A stretch of DNA of 64,000 bases from Microlunatus sp. Gsoil 973 (GCF_009707365.1 NZ_CP046122.1:4526001-4590000), one strand, 5' to 3'; positions 1-8,296 are shown, numbered from the stretch's first letter. The notes: generated by a model from the sequence alone, not told the origin. Translations and numbers: made by a program.

Positions 1-519
1 CATGGTGTCGTACGGCGGCCGCGGACCGTACGGCGTGTGCGGATCCCAGTAGTGCACGAACAGGAACGTCGGCCCGTCGCCCGCCTGGTTCGCCAGCCGC
101 AGCGCTCGATCGGTGAGGTCGGCGCTCTGCTCGCCGAACGGTTGGTAGACGAAGCCGGTGTAGAAGTCGTAGCCGCGGGCGAACCATGCTCCGCGTCCAC
201 CACCCTGTACGACCAGGTTGTCGCAGCCGATCGTGGTGTAGCCGGCCGCCTTGGCCAACTGCGGCAGCAAGCGCGTCGATCCGGCCAGATGCTGCCCCGG
301 GTGGGTCAGGACGCGATGCCGATAGGGATGCAACCCGGTGAGCATGGTGGTGAAGGACGGCGTGGTCGGTATCCCGGCAGCGAAGGCACGATCGAAGACA
401 AGCGACTCCTCGGCCAGCCGGTCGATGGCCGGCGAGGTCGGTCGGGCATAGCCGTAGCAGCCGAGATGATCCGGGCGCAGCGTGTCGACCGCGATCATGA
501 CGATGTTCGGACGCGTCAT
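1..519 (-). CDS. Sulfatase-fold hydrolase, N-terminal part (runs off window)
   Basis: Only the first 173 codons are in the window. The N-terminus shows the alkaline-phosphatase/sulfatase superfamily metal site (VDTLRPDHLGCYGY, Asp12). Where sulfatases carry C/S-x-P-x-R, this protein reads T52-T-P-S-F56, so the formylglycine-forming Cys/Ser is Thr and the Arg is Phe. That suggests a Thr-nucleophile phosphatase or phosphodiesterase-like enzyme, or an inactive homologue, rather than a classical sulfatase (inference). The ATG at 519 overlaps the stop of the upstream oxidoreductase as ATGA, so it is the distal known gene of the minus-strand operon starting at 4729. Family call is sure; substrate is not. 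Confidence 0.85.
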   Translation of the reverse strand, partial: MTRPNIVMIAVDTLRPDHLGCYGYARPTSPAIDRLAEESLVFDRAFAAGIPTTPSFTTMLTGLHPYRHRVLTHPGQHLAGSTRLLPQLAKAAGYTTIGCDNLVVQGGGRGAWFARGYDFYTGFVYQPFGEQSADLTDRALRLANQAGDGPTFLFVHYWDPHTPYGPRPPYDTM

Positions 520-1553
520 AGCGCGATGCGACGTCCTTCCTCGGCTGACCGGTAGGAGGCCAAGATCATTTCGACGCACACCCTGCCGTCGGCGGCCGTG
601 GCGATCGGTCCCCGCCTGCCGTGCAGGTAGTCGACGACCGGGCGGGCGACGGCAGCGATCCGGTCGCCCTGCTGGGTCTCGGCCGGAAGCCCGAGGTCGT
701 GCCAGCGTGGGTCGTCGGTGCGATAGATCTTGAGCGCGATGGGGCTGGGCGGCCGCGGCACGGACGAGGACGGCAGATCGCCGTAGTTCTGAATGATCAC
801 GCCCTGGTCGCCGTAGATCTCTGTTGTTGCCTCGGCGGCCAGCGTGGTCGAGGAGTTCTCCAGGATGCCGATCTCCTTGTCGGCGAAGCGGAACAGCGCG
901 ACACCGTTGTCATCGGGTGCGACGTCGGTGATCACGTTGTCGATCTCGGCCATAACGCTGACCGGTCGGCCGAGCATCCAGTAGAACCAGTCAGCGGCAT
1001 GTGACGCGTCGTCGGCGAACATGCCGAGGTTCGCGACGGGATCGATGTGCCAGTTGCCCGGCCGGGCGAAGGCGGGATCGAGCAGCATCGGTATGGCATG
1101 CCGTCGGCGTACGACGGCGATCTTGCCGACTGCACCGTCGTCGACCAGTTGCTTCATCCTCTGGTTCACCGGGTCACAGCGCATCTGGTAGCACATGCTG
1201 AATCCGACGCCGGAGCGCTGTACCGCGTCGACGATCAGGTCGCAGTCGGCAAGGGTCAGCGCCATCGGCTTCTGCAGCAGCACCGTCTTGCCCGCCTGCG
1301 CCGCGGCGACGGCATGTTCGGCATGCCGATTGGTCTGGCTGGTGACGAACACGGCGTCGATGTCGTCCCGAGCGAGCAGCATATCGAGCTCGGGCTCGAA
1401 GGCAAGCTGGTGTCGGTGACACGCCTGCCGGCCGCGTTCGGCATCGTCGTCCCAGCCGGCGACGGCAACCGCATCGTCCATCGCCGCGATGGCGTCGAGG
1501 TAGGCGTGTACGTGGGCGTGGGCGAAACTGACGACGCCGAGCCGAACCGCCAT
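516..1553 (-). CDS. Gfo/Idh/MocA family oxidoreductase
   Basis: 345-residue NAD(P)-dependent oxidoreductase of the Gfo/Idh/MocA family. The N-terminal Rossmann fold starts at MAVRLGVVSFAHAHVHAYL, and the usual E-K-P motif appears as Q-K-P (VLLQKPMA), keeping the catalytic Lys. Such enzymes oxidise or epimerise sugars, inositols and sugar acids in the cytoplasm. The start is the ATG at 1553 behind a GAAGGTGGTG ribosome site; an in-frame GTG lies three bases upstream. It lies between the two sulfatase-fold genes and overlaps the second by ATGA, so it should act in the same pathway. Substrate is unknown. Confidence 0.9.
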   Translation of the reverse strand: MAVRLGVVSFAHAHVHAYLDAIAAMDDAVAVAGWDDDAERGRQACHRHQLAFEPELDMLLARDDIDAVFVTSQTNRHAEHAVAAAQAGKTVLLQKPMALTLADCDLIVDAVQRSGVGFSMCYQMRCDPVNQRMKQLVDDGAVGKIAVVRRRHAIPMLLDPAFARPGNWHIDPVANLGMFADDASHAADWFYWMLGRPVSVMAEIDNVITDVAPDDNGVALFRFADKEIGILENSSTTLAAEATTEIYGDQGVIIQNYGDLPSSSVPRPPSPIALKIYRTDDPRWHDLGLPAETQQGDRIAAVARPVVDYLHGRRGPIATAADGRVCVEMILASYRSAEEGRRIAL

Positions 1554-1563
1554 CACACCACCT

Positions 1564-2964
1564 TCAGCACGTGCCGGCGTTCAGCTCGTTCGGATCGGGA
1601 ACGGTCGCCGCCCGGGACCCGACGCGTTCGTGCAGCGGCGTCGCGCCGGCGCCGACCGTCTCGCCGGGGATCGGTTCACCGATCTGCGTGGCACACAGTC
1701 CCTGCACTGCAACGGGATCGGCATCCCGGCCGGTCTCGACCAGCCGCCTGGCGAGCCAGGCGTCGAGCCGCTGCTCCAGATCGGCCACCACCTCCGGGCG
1801 CGCATCGGCAACGTTGTGCTGCTCGTCCGGGTCGGCCGCCAGGTCGAACAGCTCCTTCATCGGTCGTCCGTGCCGGTCCGGCTCGATGGAGCGGATCAGC
1901 TTCCACCGATCTGTTCGCATGCCGCGCTTGACCTGCCAGGTCGCCTCGGACAGGAAGACCTCGGAATAGTTGCCGTCGCGCGCGCCGTACAGGCACGGCA
2001 GCAACGACAGTCCCTCCATGCCCTCGCGTTGCGGGATTCCGGCAAGATCAAGAACGGTCTGAGCCAGATCGAGGTTCTGCACCATTCCGGGGACCCGTCG
2101 CCCGGCAGGCAGTGTGCCGGGCATGGACATGACCAACGGAATGCGCACCACCGCGTCGTACAGTCCGTGATGGTCGAAGTAGCCCAGTTGATCATTGAGC
2201 ACCTCACCGTGGTCGGCGGTGATGATCAACAACGTGTCCTCGCGCACCGGGCCGAGCCTGGCGAAGACCTCGGCCAGCTGCTGGTCCATATAGGTGATCT
2301 CGCCATCGAAGAGGTTGATCACGTAGTCGGCGTCGGTGACGCCGGGCATCCAGTCGTGGAAGTACCACTTGAACGGCTCCCAGGACCACGCCTCGTCCAG
2401 GCTGTGGTTGTCGACGTCGTACGGATCCCGATCCTCGGGGTAGTACAGGTCGCGGTAGCCGGGCGGCGGCAGCAACGGTGTGTGCGGGTCCCAGTAATGC
2501 AGGAAACAGAAGAACGGCCGAACGTCTGCGATCAGTTCGTCCAGCAGCGGAAGCGCCACGGCGTTGACCGTCTCGGCCTTGGCCAACACGGTAGGGTCCG
2601 AGCGATCCCACTCGTAGGTCCGGTACGTCTGGTAGCCGCGGCTGAAGTGTCGGCCGAGGTTGTCGACAGCACCGGTGGCGTACCCGTTCTCGGCCATGAT
2701 CTCCGGCAGCAGTCTGATGCCGTCGCGGATCGGAACGCCGCCGCCGATGTTGACGATGTCGTGGGTGATGGCCTCCTTGCCCGAGTACATCGTGGAGAAG
2801 CTGGGATGGGTCGGGATGTTGGGTGCGATGCAGTTCTCGAACAGCACGCCCTGACGGGCGATCGCGTCGATGTTGGGGCTGGTCGGCCGGTTGTAGCCGT
2901 AGCAGCCGAGGTGGTCGGCGCGCTGGGTGTCGAGCGCGATCAGCACGACGTTGGGCGGCTTCAC
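1564..2964 (-). CDS. Sulfatase-fold hydrolase
   Basis: Complete 466-residue sulfatase/alkaline-phosphatase superfamily hydrolase. It has Asp12 in LDTQRADHLGCYGY and the distal metal-site motif TADHGE near residue 250. As in the gene at the left edge, the modification motif is T52-H-P-S-F56 in place of C/S-x-P-x-R, at identical residue numbers. No signal peptide is seen, so it is likely cytoplasmic. The GTG start at 2964 overlaps the stop of the upstream oxidoreductase (GTGA). The context (isomerase plus two oxidoreductases) suggests hydrolysis of a substituted sugar. The Thr may be a direct nucleophile; whether it still cleaves sulfate esters cannot be told. Confidence 0.88.
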   Translation of the reverse strand: MKPPNVVLIALDTQRADHLGCYGYNRPTSPNIDAIARQGVLFENCIAPNIPTHPSFSTMYSGKEAITHDIVNIGGGVPIRDGIRLLPEIMAENGYATGAVDNLGRHFSRGYQTYRTYEWDRSDPTVLAKAETVNAVALPLLDELIADVRPFFCFLHYWDPHTPLLPPPGYRDLYYPEDRDPYDVDNHSLDEAWSWEPFKWYFHDWMPGVTDADYVINLFDGEITYMDQQLAEVFARLGPVREDTLLIITADHGEVLNDQLGYFDHHGLYDAVVRIPLVMSMPGTLPAGRRVPGMVQNLDLAQTVLDLAGIPQREGMEGLSLLPCLYGARDGNYSEVFLSEATWQVKRGMRTDRWKLIRSIEPDRHGRPMKELFDLAADPDEQHNVADARPEVVADLEQRLDAWLARRLVETGRDADPVAVQGLCATQIGEPIPGETVGAGATPLHERVGSRAATVPDPNELNAGTC

Positions 2965-3947
2965 CCGTTGACCTCCTCGATGGTGCCGTTCTCCCAGGAC
3001 CGGATCGCGCCCTCGATGACCTCCTGCGCCGCAAGGCCCTCGTCACCGGAGCCGTCGATCGGCCCACCGGCGGCGACCTGCGCGACGAAGGCATTGATGC
3101 GGTTGTCGAAGGTCTGGGAGAACGCCGTCATGCCGCCCATGATCGAACTGTCGACGACCAGCTTCTCGGGTGAGTTGCGCGGGAAGAATTCCAAGCGTTG
3201 GAAGACGTTCTCGATCACGAACCGGCCGCCGGACCCGCCGACCTCGCAGCGCTCGATCGGGTGCAGTCCGCTGGCGTCATAGGAGCCGGTGAGGTGGCCG
3301 ACCGCTCCGCTGGCGAATTGCACGTTGATCGACGCATTGGACCAGATCTGCCGGCCCGGACCCTTGTGGCAGAACGCCTGAACCTTGCGGATCGGCCCGC
3401 CGAAGTAGCGCATCACGTCGATCGAATGCGAGTGCAGCGCCCGCAGGTGGAACCACGGGGAACTCTCGTTGGGATTGTTGATCCACAGGTTCATGTTGAC
3501 GAAGAGCACGTCGCCCAACTCGCCGTCGGTCTGGAGTTTCTTCGCCCGCTCCGCAGCCGGGGTGAATCGGTGGTTGAGATCGACTCCGAGCAGCAGCCCG
3601 TGTTGTTTCGCCGCGGCGACCATCTCCCGGGCTCGTTCGATGTCGTTGGAGATCGGCTTCTCCACCAGCACGTGCTTTCCGGCCGACAGGAGTGTCATTG
3701 TCGGCTCGTAATGGTGGCCGCCGTTCTCCGGGCCGGCGGTGGCCACGCTGACGGCGTCGATCTGCTCGGACCGCAGCATCTCGTCGAGGTCGTGATAGGC
3801 GGGGACGCCGTACTCCTTCGCCACCGGGTCGACCCGTTCGGGCAGCAGGTCGCAGAGTGCGACGAGTTGGGCGTCGGGGTTTGCGTCGTAACAGCGGGTA
3901 TGTGTTCGGCCGATGCCTCCGAGGCCGACGACGGCGACGCGCAGCAT
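2961..3947 (-). CDS. Gfo/Idh/MocA family oxidoreductase
   Basis: 328-residue Gfo/Idh/MocA oxidoreductase with a textbook dinucleotide-binding start (MLRVAVVGLGGIGRTHTRCY) and the catalytic E-K-P motif (HVLVEKPIS). The ATG at 3947 follows AGGAGA, and the stop of the preceding isomerase gene is two bases upstream, so the genes are translationally linked. With the TIM-barrel isomerase/epimerase next to it, it resembles inositol- or keto-sugar-handling cassettes. The exact substrate is inference only. Confidence 0.92.
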   Translation of the reverse strand: MLRVAVVGLGGIGRTHTRCYDANPDAQLVALCDLLPERVDPVAKEYGVPAYHDLDEMLRSEQIDAVSVATAGPENGGHHYEPTMTLLSAGKHVLVEKPISNDIERAREMVAAAKQHGLLLGVDLNHRFTPAAERAKKLQTDGELGDVLFVNMNLWINNPNESSPWFHLRALHSHSIDVMRYFGGPIRKVQAFCHKGPGRQIWSNASINVQFASGAVGHLTGSYDASGLHPIERCEVGGSGGRFVIENVFQRLEFFPRNSPEKLVVDSSIMGGMTAFSQTFDNRINAFVAQVAAGGPIDGSGDEGLAAQEVIEGAIRSWENGTIEEVNG

Positions 3948-3949
3948 GA

Positions 3950-4729
3950 TCAGATCTCCTGTAGACAGCGATTGAGGTAGCCGCGGGCTTCGGCAGCCAC
4001 GCTGCTTGCCTGGGCGAGCGTGTAATCCCTGGCGCCGATGATCTCCAGGTTGAGCGGCCCGGTGTAGCCGACACTCTCCAGTGCGGCGAGCGTGGCAGGC
4101 AGGTCGACGATGCCTCGGCCCGGGATCTGGGTCGGTGGTGGGCCGACCTGGCGCTCGCGGGAGCCGCAGTCGCGGAAGTGCGAGGTGAGGATGCGTTCGC
4201 CCCAGCGGTGGGCGATCTCGGCCGGATCCTCATCGGCGCGGAAGAGGTGACTCGGGTCGAAGTTCAGCCCGAGAGCAGGTTCGCCGACCTCCTCCATCAG
4301 CCGCATACCGGTGGCGCCGTCATAGATCGCCTGGCCGACGTGCGGCTTGACCGCGAGCCGTACATCATGATCATCGGCCAACTTGGCCAGATCACGGATG
4401 TGCTCGACCGCAGCCTTGGTCGAGTCCTCGTCACCGGCCGTGCCGCCCGAGCCGATGTTGACGATCCGGATGTCCAGGTCTCGTGCCAGCCCGAAGATGC
4501 CGCGCAGCCGGTCGGTGTCGGTGCTGGCGGCCTCGATCGCGGTCGCCGTGAGCCCGCGACTGCTGATCAACTCCTTGATCCGCGGCGGATCACTGTCCAG
4601 TGACAAGTGCTCGCACATGCCGACGATGGCGGCCAGCTCCACGTACTGGTAACCGGCGAACGCGATCTGGTCCAGCGCGGTCTCCAGATCGACCGAGCCG
4701 AACAGGACGGTGTTGCATCCGAGCTTCAT
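3950..4729 (-). CDS. Sugar phosphate isomerase/epimerase (TIM barrel)
   Basis: 259-residue xylose-isomerase-like TIM-barrel protein (IolE/IolH/hydroxypyruvate-isomerase superfamily). Visible elements include MKLGCNTVLFG at the first strand, FDPSHLF with metal-ligand residues, SHFRDC, and LNLEIIGARDY near the end. The start chosen is ATG 4729, because the conserved first strand begins there; the open frame upstream to 4900 contains the promoter and operator instead. It is the first gene of the five-gene minus-strand operon and so directly under the LacI-type operator at 4760-4773. It probably isomerises or epimerises the ketose/inosose handled by the neighbouring oxidoreductases. Confidence 0.88.
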   Translation of the reverse strand: MKLGCNTVLFGSVDLETALDQIAFAGYQYVELAAIVGMCEHLSLDSDPPRIKELISSRGLTATAIEAASTDTDRLRGIFGLARDLDIRIVNIGSGGTAGDEDSTKAAVEHIRDLAKLADDHDVRLAVKPHVGQAIYDGATGMRLMEEVGEPALGLNFDPSHLFRADEDPAEIAHRWGERILTSHFRDCGSRERQVGPPPTQIPGRGIVDLPATLAALESVGYTGPLNLEIIGARDYTLAQASSVAAEARGYLNRCLQEI

Positions 4730-4759
4730 GCGTCCTCGCATTGGTTGCAGCGACATTGA

Positions 4760-4773
4760 TTGCAACGTTTCAA
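4760..4773 (-). promoter_or_regulatory. LacI-type operator
   Basis: TTGCAACGTTTCAA is a 14-bp near-perfect palindrome with a central CG, the usual form of LacI-family operators. It lies about 5-18 bases after the predicted start site of the promoter at 4785-4813, where a repressor would block transcription of the isomerase operon. The LacI gene inside this window (21526) has a different candidate box, so the cognate regulator is probably elsewhere. Confidence 0.65.
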
Positions 4774-4784
4774 AAGCTAAGCAG

Positions 4785-4813
4785 AACATACGGCATCCCG
4801 TACTGCGTGTCAA
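4785..4813 (-). promoter_or_regulatory. Sigma70-type promoter for the isomerase/oxidoreductase/sulfatase operon
   Basis: Read on the minus strand: TTGACA (4813-4808), 17-base spacer, TATGTT (4790-4785). Both hexamers and the spacing fit a housekeeping promoter. The operator at 4760-4773 and the ATG at 4729 follow. Confidence 0.6.
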
Positions 4814-4917
4814 TGAACTGCGCCGCCGGAATGATTCGCATTCGGAACGACAATGAGTCGACGACCGGATGGCGATGATCATGGCGAGAGGGGTGATCAT
4901 GGTGATAGGACGAACGG

Positions 4918-6057
4918 ATGAGTGCTCCGGCCGGAATCACCGTGGCTGTCGTCGGGCTCGGGTTCGGACAGGATTTTGTCCCGATCTACCTGTGTCACCC
5001 GGATGTGCAGCGAGTCGTTCTGGTGGAATCCGATGCGCAGCGTCGTCGCGAAGTGGCACACCGGTACGGCGTCGAAGAGGGGTATGACGACATCGGCCGG
5101 GTACTCGCCGACCAATCCGTCGACGCGGTTCACATCCTGACGCCGGTCTCCACCCACGCCGATCTGGTGGTTGCGGCACTGGGCGCCGGCAAACACGTGG
5201 CAAGTGCCGTACCGATGGCGACGACTCTTGATGATCTTGATCGGATCATCGCCGCGGAGCAGGCGTCCGGTGGAGGCTACATGATGATGGAGACCGCTGT
5301 CTTCGGTCGCGAATACCGCTACGTCGAGCGGCTGCACCGCGCGGGGGAGTTCGGACCGCTCACCCTGTACCGCGGCTTCCACGTCCAGAACCTCGACGGC
5401 TTCCCCGGCTACTGGCAGGGTTTCCCGCCGATGCATTACCTGACCCACGCGCTGGCGCCGGTGTTGGCCCTACTCGATACCGGAGTCGCGACGGTCACCG
5501 CCCGCGGCGCGGGTCGGCTGAGCGCGGAGCGGACTGGCGGAGGCTTCGACAACCCCTTCCCGGCCGAGGTCGGGTTGTTCGGGCTCCGCGACAGTGACGT
5601 ATTGGCCGACATCACGATGGCGTTCTTCCAGACCGGACGCAGTTACATCGAGGGCTTCGCCGTGTACGGCGAACGCCTCGGCGTCGAATGGCCCGACGAC
5701 AACCAGGGGCCGCTGACGATCCACCGGATGACCGGCCCACCGGAAGGCGGCCGCGGCAACCAGGTCAGCGTCCGGCAGATCGAACCGCCCGACGACGTCG
5801 AGTCGCTCCCGGAAGCGCTGCACCGCTTCGTCCGACCAACCCGGCTACGGCTGCCCGGTATGGCCGCCCCGGTGTCGATCGGAGCCGGCCACGGCGGATC
5901 GCATCCCTTCCTGGTCGACGAGTTCGTCCGCAGCATCGTCGAGGGGCGGGCATCGGCGATCAACGCCCGAATCGCCGCGCGCTGGACCGCGCCCGGCATC
6001 TGCGCGCATCAATCCGCGCTTGTGGGTGGCGCCGAGGTCACCGTTCCCGACTACTGA
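4918..6057 (+). CDS. Gfo/Idh/MocA family protein lacking the E-K-P lysine
   Basis: 379-residue protein with a Gfo/Idh/MocA Rossmann N-terminus (GITVAVVGLGFGQDF) and C-terminal alpha/beta domain. At the place of the family's E-K-P motif it reads A-V-P (residues 97-99), so the catalytic Lys is replaced. It may use a different mechanism or act as a non-catalytic binding protein (inference). The ATG at 4918 is preceded by AGGA with good spacing. It is divergent from the isomerase operon, sharing the 188-bp intergenic region, and is followed by the hairpin repeats rather than by another gene. Confidence 0.85.
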   Translation: MSAPAGITVAVVGLGFGQDFVPIYLCHPDVQRVVLVESDAQRRREVAHRYGVEEGYDDIGRVLADQSVDAVHILTPVSTHADLVVAALGAGKHVASAVPMATTLDDLDRIIAAEQASGGGYMMMETAVFGREYRYVERLHRAGEFGPLTLYRGFHVQNLDGFPGYWQGFPPMHYLTHALAPVLALLDTGVATVTARGAGRLSAERTGGGFDNPFPAEVGLFGLRDSDVLADITMAFFQTGRSYIEGFAVYGERLGVEWPDDNQGPLTIHRMTGPPEGGRGNQVSVRQIEPPDDVESLPEALHRFVRPTRLRLPGMAAPVSIGAGHGGSHPFLVDEFVRSIVEGRASAINARIAARWTAPGICAHQSALVGGAEVTVPDY

Positions 6058-6117
6058 TCGACATATCCGATGATCGACGCATCCGACGACCGCCGACGCC
6101 CGCCCCTCCTCGTACGC

Positions 6118-6186
6118 AAGGTCAAAGTTTGATCCCGGGGTCGTTGTCATCGGCGTGTCGGAGCCGCGGGATCAAACTTTGACCTT
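6118..6186. repeat. Long-hairpin repeat, copy 1
   Basis: An inverted repeat with 19-bp arms (6118-6136 and 6168-6186; arm core AAGGTCAAAGTTTGATCC) around a 31-bp loop. A second copy begins exactly 200 bp later. It may act as a bidirectional terminator after the oxidoreductase gene, or be a REP/MITE-like dispersed repeat. It encodes no protein. Confidence 0.8.
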
Positions 6187-6317
6187 CGTGGTTTGGGGGT
6201 TGGGCGGATCCGATCTTGCCGGCGGCTCGCGCAGCCAAGGAGTCACCGCCCGTCCGTATGCGAGGTCACCGTCGCTCCTCCTCGTACGCAAGGTCACCGT
6301 CGCTCCTCCTCGTACGC

Positions 6318-6386
6318 AAGGTCAAAATTTGATCCTGGGGTCGTTGTCATCGGCGTGTCGGAGCCGCTGGATCAAACTTTGACCTT
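6318..6386. repeat. Long-hairpin repeat, copy 2
   Basis: Second 69-bp copy of the hairpin at 6118-6186. The loop is identical except next to the arms, and the left arm has one change (AAAATTT for AAAGTTT). Both copies are preceded by CCTCCTCGTACGC. An extra partial unit, TCCTCGTACGCAAGGTCA followed by CCG, lies at about 6280-6300. Duplicated flanks suggest spread of a unit larger than the hairpin itself. Confidence 0.8.
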
Positions 6387-6390
6387 CGCG

Positions 6391-6556
6391 GTTGGGGCGG
6401 CGTGGTTGGGGCGGGGTGGTCTGGGGCGGGGTGGTTGGGGCGGGGTGGTCTGGGGTGGGGTTGGGACGGGGTGGGGTGGGGTGAGGTCTGGACGGCGTGG
6501 GGCGGCGGGCCGGCGCGTGGTTGGGGACGGGATTGGGGGGACGGGGCCGGGCCGGG
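6391..6556 (+). repeat. G-rich low-complexity tract
   Basis: The plus strand holds many runs of three to five G in irregular GGTTGGGGC / GGTCTGGGGC units, densest at 6391-6486. It could form G-quadruplexes. No credible gene lies here; the frames are Gly/Trp-only low complexity. It ends about 65 bases before the antiporter subunit gene at 6623, so it may sit in that operon's upstream region. Confidence 0.75.
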
Positions 6557-6622
6557 ATGCCGACGGCAGCTTGGAATGAACGGTTAGGGTCGGGTGGTTG
6601 CATAGTTGGAGGTGTTGGACCC

Positions 6623-7105
6623 ATGGAGGTCGAAGAGGTCAAGTTGCCGGGCGTTGGGTTGCGTCGGGATTTCCTCTGTCTGAGCGGGCAGCGCGTTGGT
6701 GTCCTGTCGAAGAAGACCGGTGAACGGCAGCTGATCGTCTACGACGACGCCGATCCGGATGCTGTGCTGGTGAGCGTCGAGATGGATGCCGAGGAGGCCA
6801 GTGTGCTGGCCGAGCTGCTGGGTGCGCCCCGGGTGATCGAGCGACTGGCGCGACTCAGGGAGCAGGTCGAGGGCCTGGCGACCGCCGGGATCCCGATCTC
6901 GCCCGAGTCGCCGTACGTCGAGCGGACGCTGGGCGATGCCGAGATCCGCACCCGGACCGGCGTGTCCATCGTCGCAGTCGCCCGTCGGGACGGCGTCGAG
7001 GTGTCGCCGCGGCCGAACTTCGTGTTCCAGGCCGGCGACAAGGTGATCGTGGTCGGCACCGACGACGGCGTGAAAGCCGTCGACGCAATCCTCAATCCGA
7101 GCTGA
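6623..7105 (+). CDS. khtT: KhtT-like TrkA-C regulatory subunit of K+/H+ antiporter
   Basis: 160-residue soluble protein. The C-terminal half (about residues 75-158) is a TrkA-C/RCK-C domain ending in FQAGDKVIVVGTDDGVKAV, which binds nucleotides and gates K+ transporters. Size and gene order match KhtT of the Bacillus KhtTU potassium/proton antiporter (about 165 residues) followed by KhtU. The start is ATG 6623 with GGAGG ten bases upstream; longer frames run into the G-rich tract. It probably regulates the next gene's transporter in response to pH or nucleotides. Symbol is by family resemblance. Confidence 0.75.
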   Translation: MEVEEVKLPGVGLRRDFLCLSGQRVGVLSKKTGERQLIVYDDADPDAVLVSVEMDAEEASVLAELLGAPRVIERLARLREQVEGLATAGIPISPESPYVERTLGDAEIRTRTGVSIVAVARRDGVEVSPRPNFVFQAGDKVIVVGTDDGVKAVDAILNPS

Positions 7106-7108
7106 CGC

Positions 7109-8296
7109 ATGGGTCATGGCAACCTGACCCAGCTCCTCCTTGAGATCGGTGCGGTCCTCTTCGCCCTGGGCATGCTCGCCCGGCTGGCCGGCAAGTTCGG
7201 ACTGTCCCCAATCCCGCTCTATCTGTTGGCCGGATTGGCCTTCGGCAGCGGTGGTTTCCTACCGATCAACGCGCCGACCGGATTCTTCGCCGCGGGTTCT
7301 GAGATCGGCGTCATCCTCCTGCTGCTGTTGATCGGTCTTGAGTACACCGCAGAGGACCTGGTCGCGAACCTCCGAACGCAGGCACCGGCGGGCCTGGTCG
7401 ACCTTCTGCTCAACGGTCTACCCGGGGTGGCCTTCGCCGTGATCATGGGCTGGGGCGTCACCGAGGTCGTGGCGATGTTCGGCATCACCGCCATCAGCTC
7501 GTCCGGGATCGTCTCCAAGGTGCTGGTCGATCTCGGTCGGCTCGGCAACCGGGAGACTCCGGCCCTGCTGAGCATCCTGGTGCTTGAGGATCTGGCGATG
7601 GCGGTCTATCTGCCGATCCTCACCGCCCTGGCCGCTTCGGCCGGTGGACTGCCGGCCGCCGTCTCGGTGGTCATCGCGCTGGCCGTGCTGGTGGTGGTCC
7701 TGATCGTCGCCCTGAAGTTCGGGCCGGTGGTGACGAAACTGGTCATCTCCCGGTCGAATGAGGTGATGCTGCTGCGGATGGTCGGGCTGGCGCTGCTGGT
7801 CGCCGGAGCCGCCGAAGCGGCGAACATCTCTGCGGCCGTCGGGGCGTTCCTGCTCGGGATCGCGTTGTCCTCCGACGTGGCCGAGCGGATCCACCGGATC
7901 CTCGAACCACTGCGTGACCTGTTCGCCGCGGTGTTCTTCGTCTTCTTCGGCCTGTCCACCGACCCCAGGCAACTGCCCAGCGTGCTGCTGCCCGCTCTCG
8001 TGCTGGCCGCGATCGGGATCGCCACCAAGTTCGGGTCCGGCTGGGTCGCCGGCCGTCGGGCCGGTATCCGCAAGCCCGGCCGGCTGCGTGCCGGCGCTGC
8101 GCTGGTGCCGCGAGGCGAGTTCTCGATCATCATCGCCGGACTGATCGGATCTGCCGCCGCGCCGGAGCTGGCCCCGTTGACGGCGGCGTACGTCTTGATC
8201 CTTGCCGTAGTCGGACCGTTGGCGCCACGCGTCGCCGAGCCGCTCATCAAGCGTTTTGCCACGACCCGGAGGCGGCCGTCCAGCCCGCGCCGATAG
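7109..8296 (+). CDS. khtU: KhtU-like CPA2 cation:proton antiporter
   Basis: 395-residue integral membrane protein with about 12 hydrophobic segments and the Na+/H+-exchanger (CPA2/KefB) fold; motifs include LYLLAGLAFG, GLEYT, SGIVSKVL and VFFVFFGLSTDP. It starts three bases after the KhtT-like gene, forming a two-gene operon. It is expected to exchange K+ (or Na+/NH4+) for protons at the plasma membrane, controlled by the TrkA-C subunit. It lacks the C-terminal RCK domain of KefB/KefC, consistent with a separate regulatory subunit. Confidence 0.82.
   Translation: MGHGNLTQLLLEIGAVLFALGMLARLAGKFGLSPIPLYLLAGLAFGSGGFLPINAPTGFFAAGSEIGVILLLLLIGLEYTAEDLVANLRTQAPAGLVDLLLNGLPGVAFAVIMGWGVTEVVAMFGITAISSSGIVSKVLVDLGRLGNRETPALLSILVLEDLAMAVYLPILTALAASAGGLPAAVSVVIALAVLVVVLIVALKFGPVVTKLVISRSNEVMLLRMVGLALLVAGAAEAANISAAVGAFLLGIALSSDVAERIHRILEPLRDLFAAVFFVFFGLSTDPRQLPSVLLPALVLAAIGIATKFGSGWVAGRRAGIRKPGRLRAGAALVPRGEFSIIIAGLIGSAAAPELAPLTAAYVLILAVVGPLAPRVAEPLIKRFATTRRRPSSPRR

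Noticed and set aside
1630-3282. 550-codon open frame on the plus strand
   Set aside because: Antisense to the sulfatase-fold and oxidoreductase genes; composition is a shadow of high-GC codons and no domain is visible.
6402-6587. Gly/Trp-rich small protein in the G-rich tract
   Set aside because: Pure low-complexity translation of G-runs, no ribosome site.
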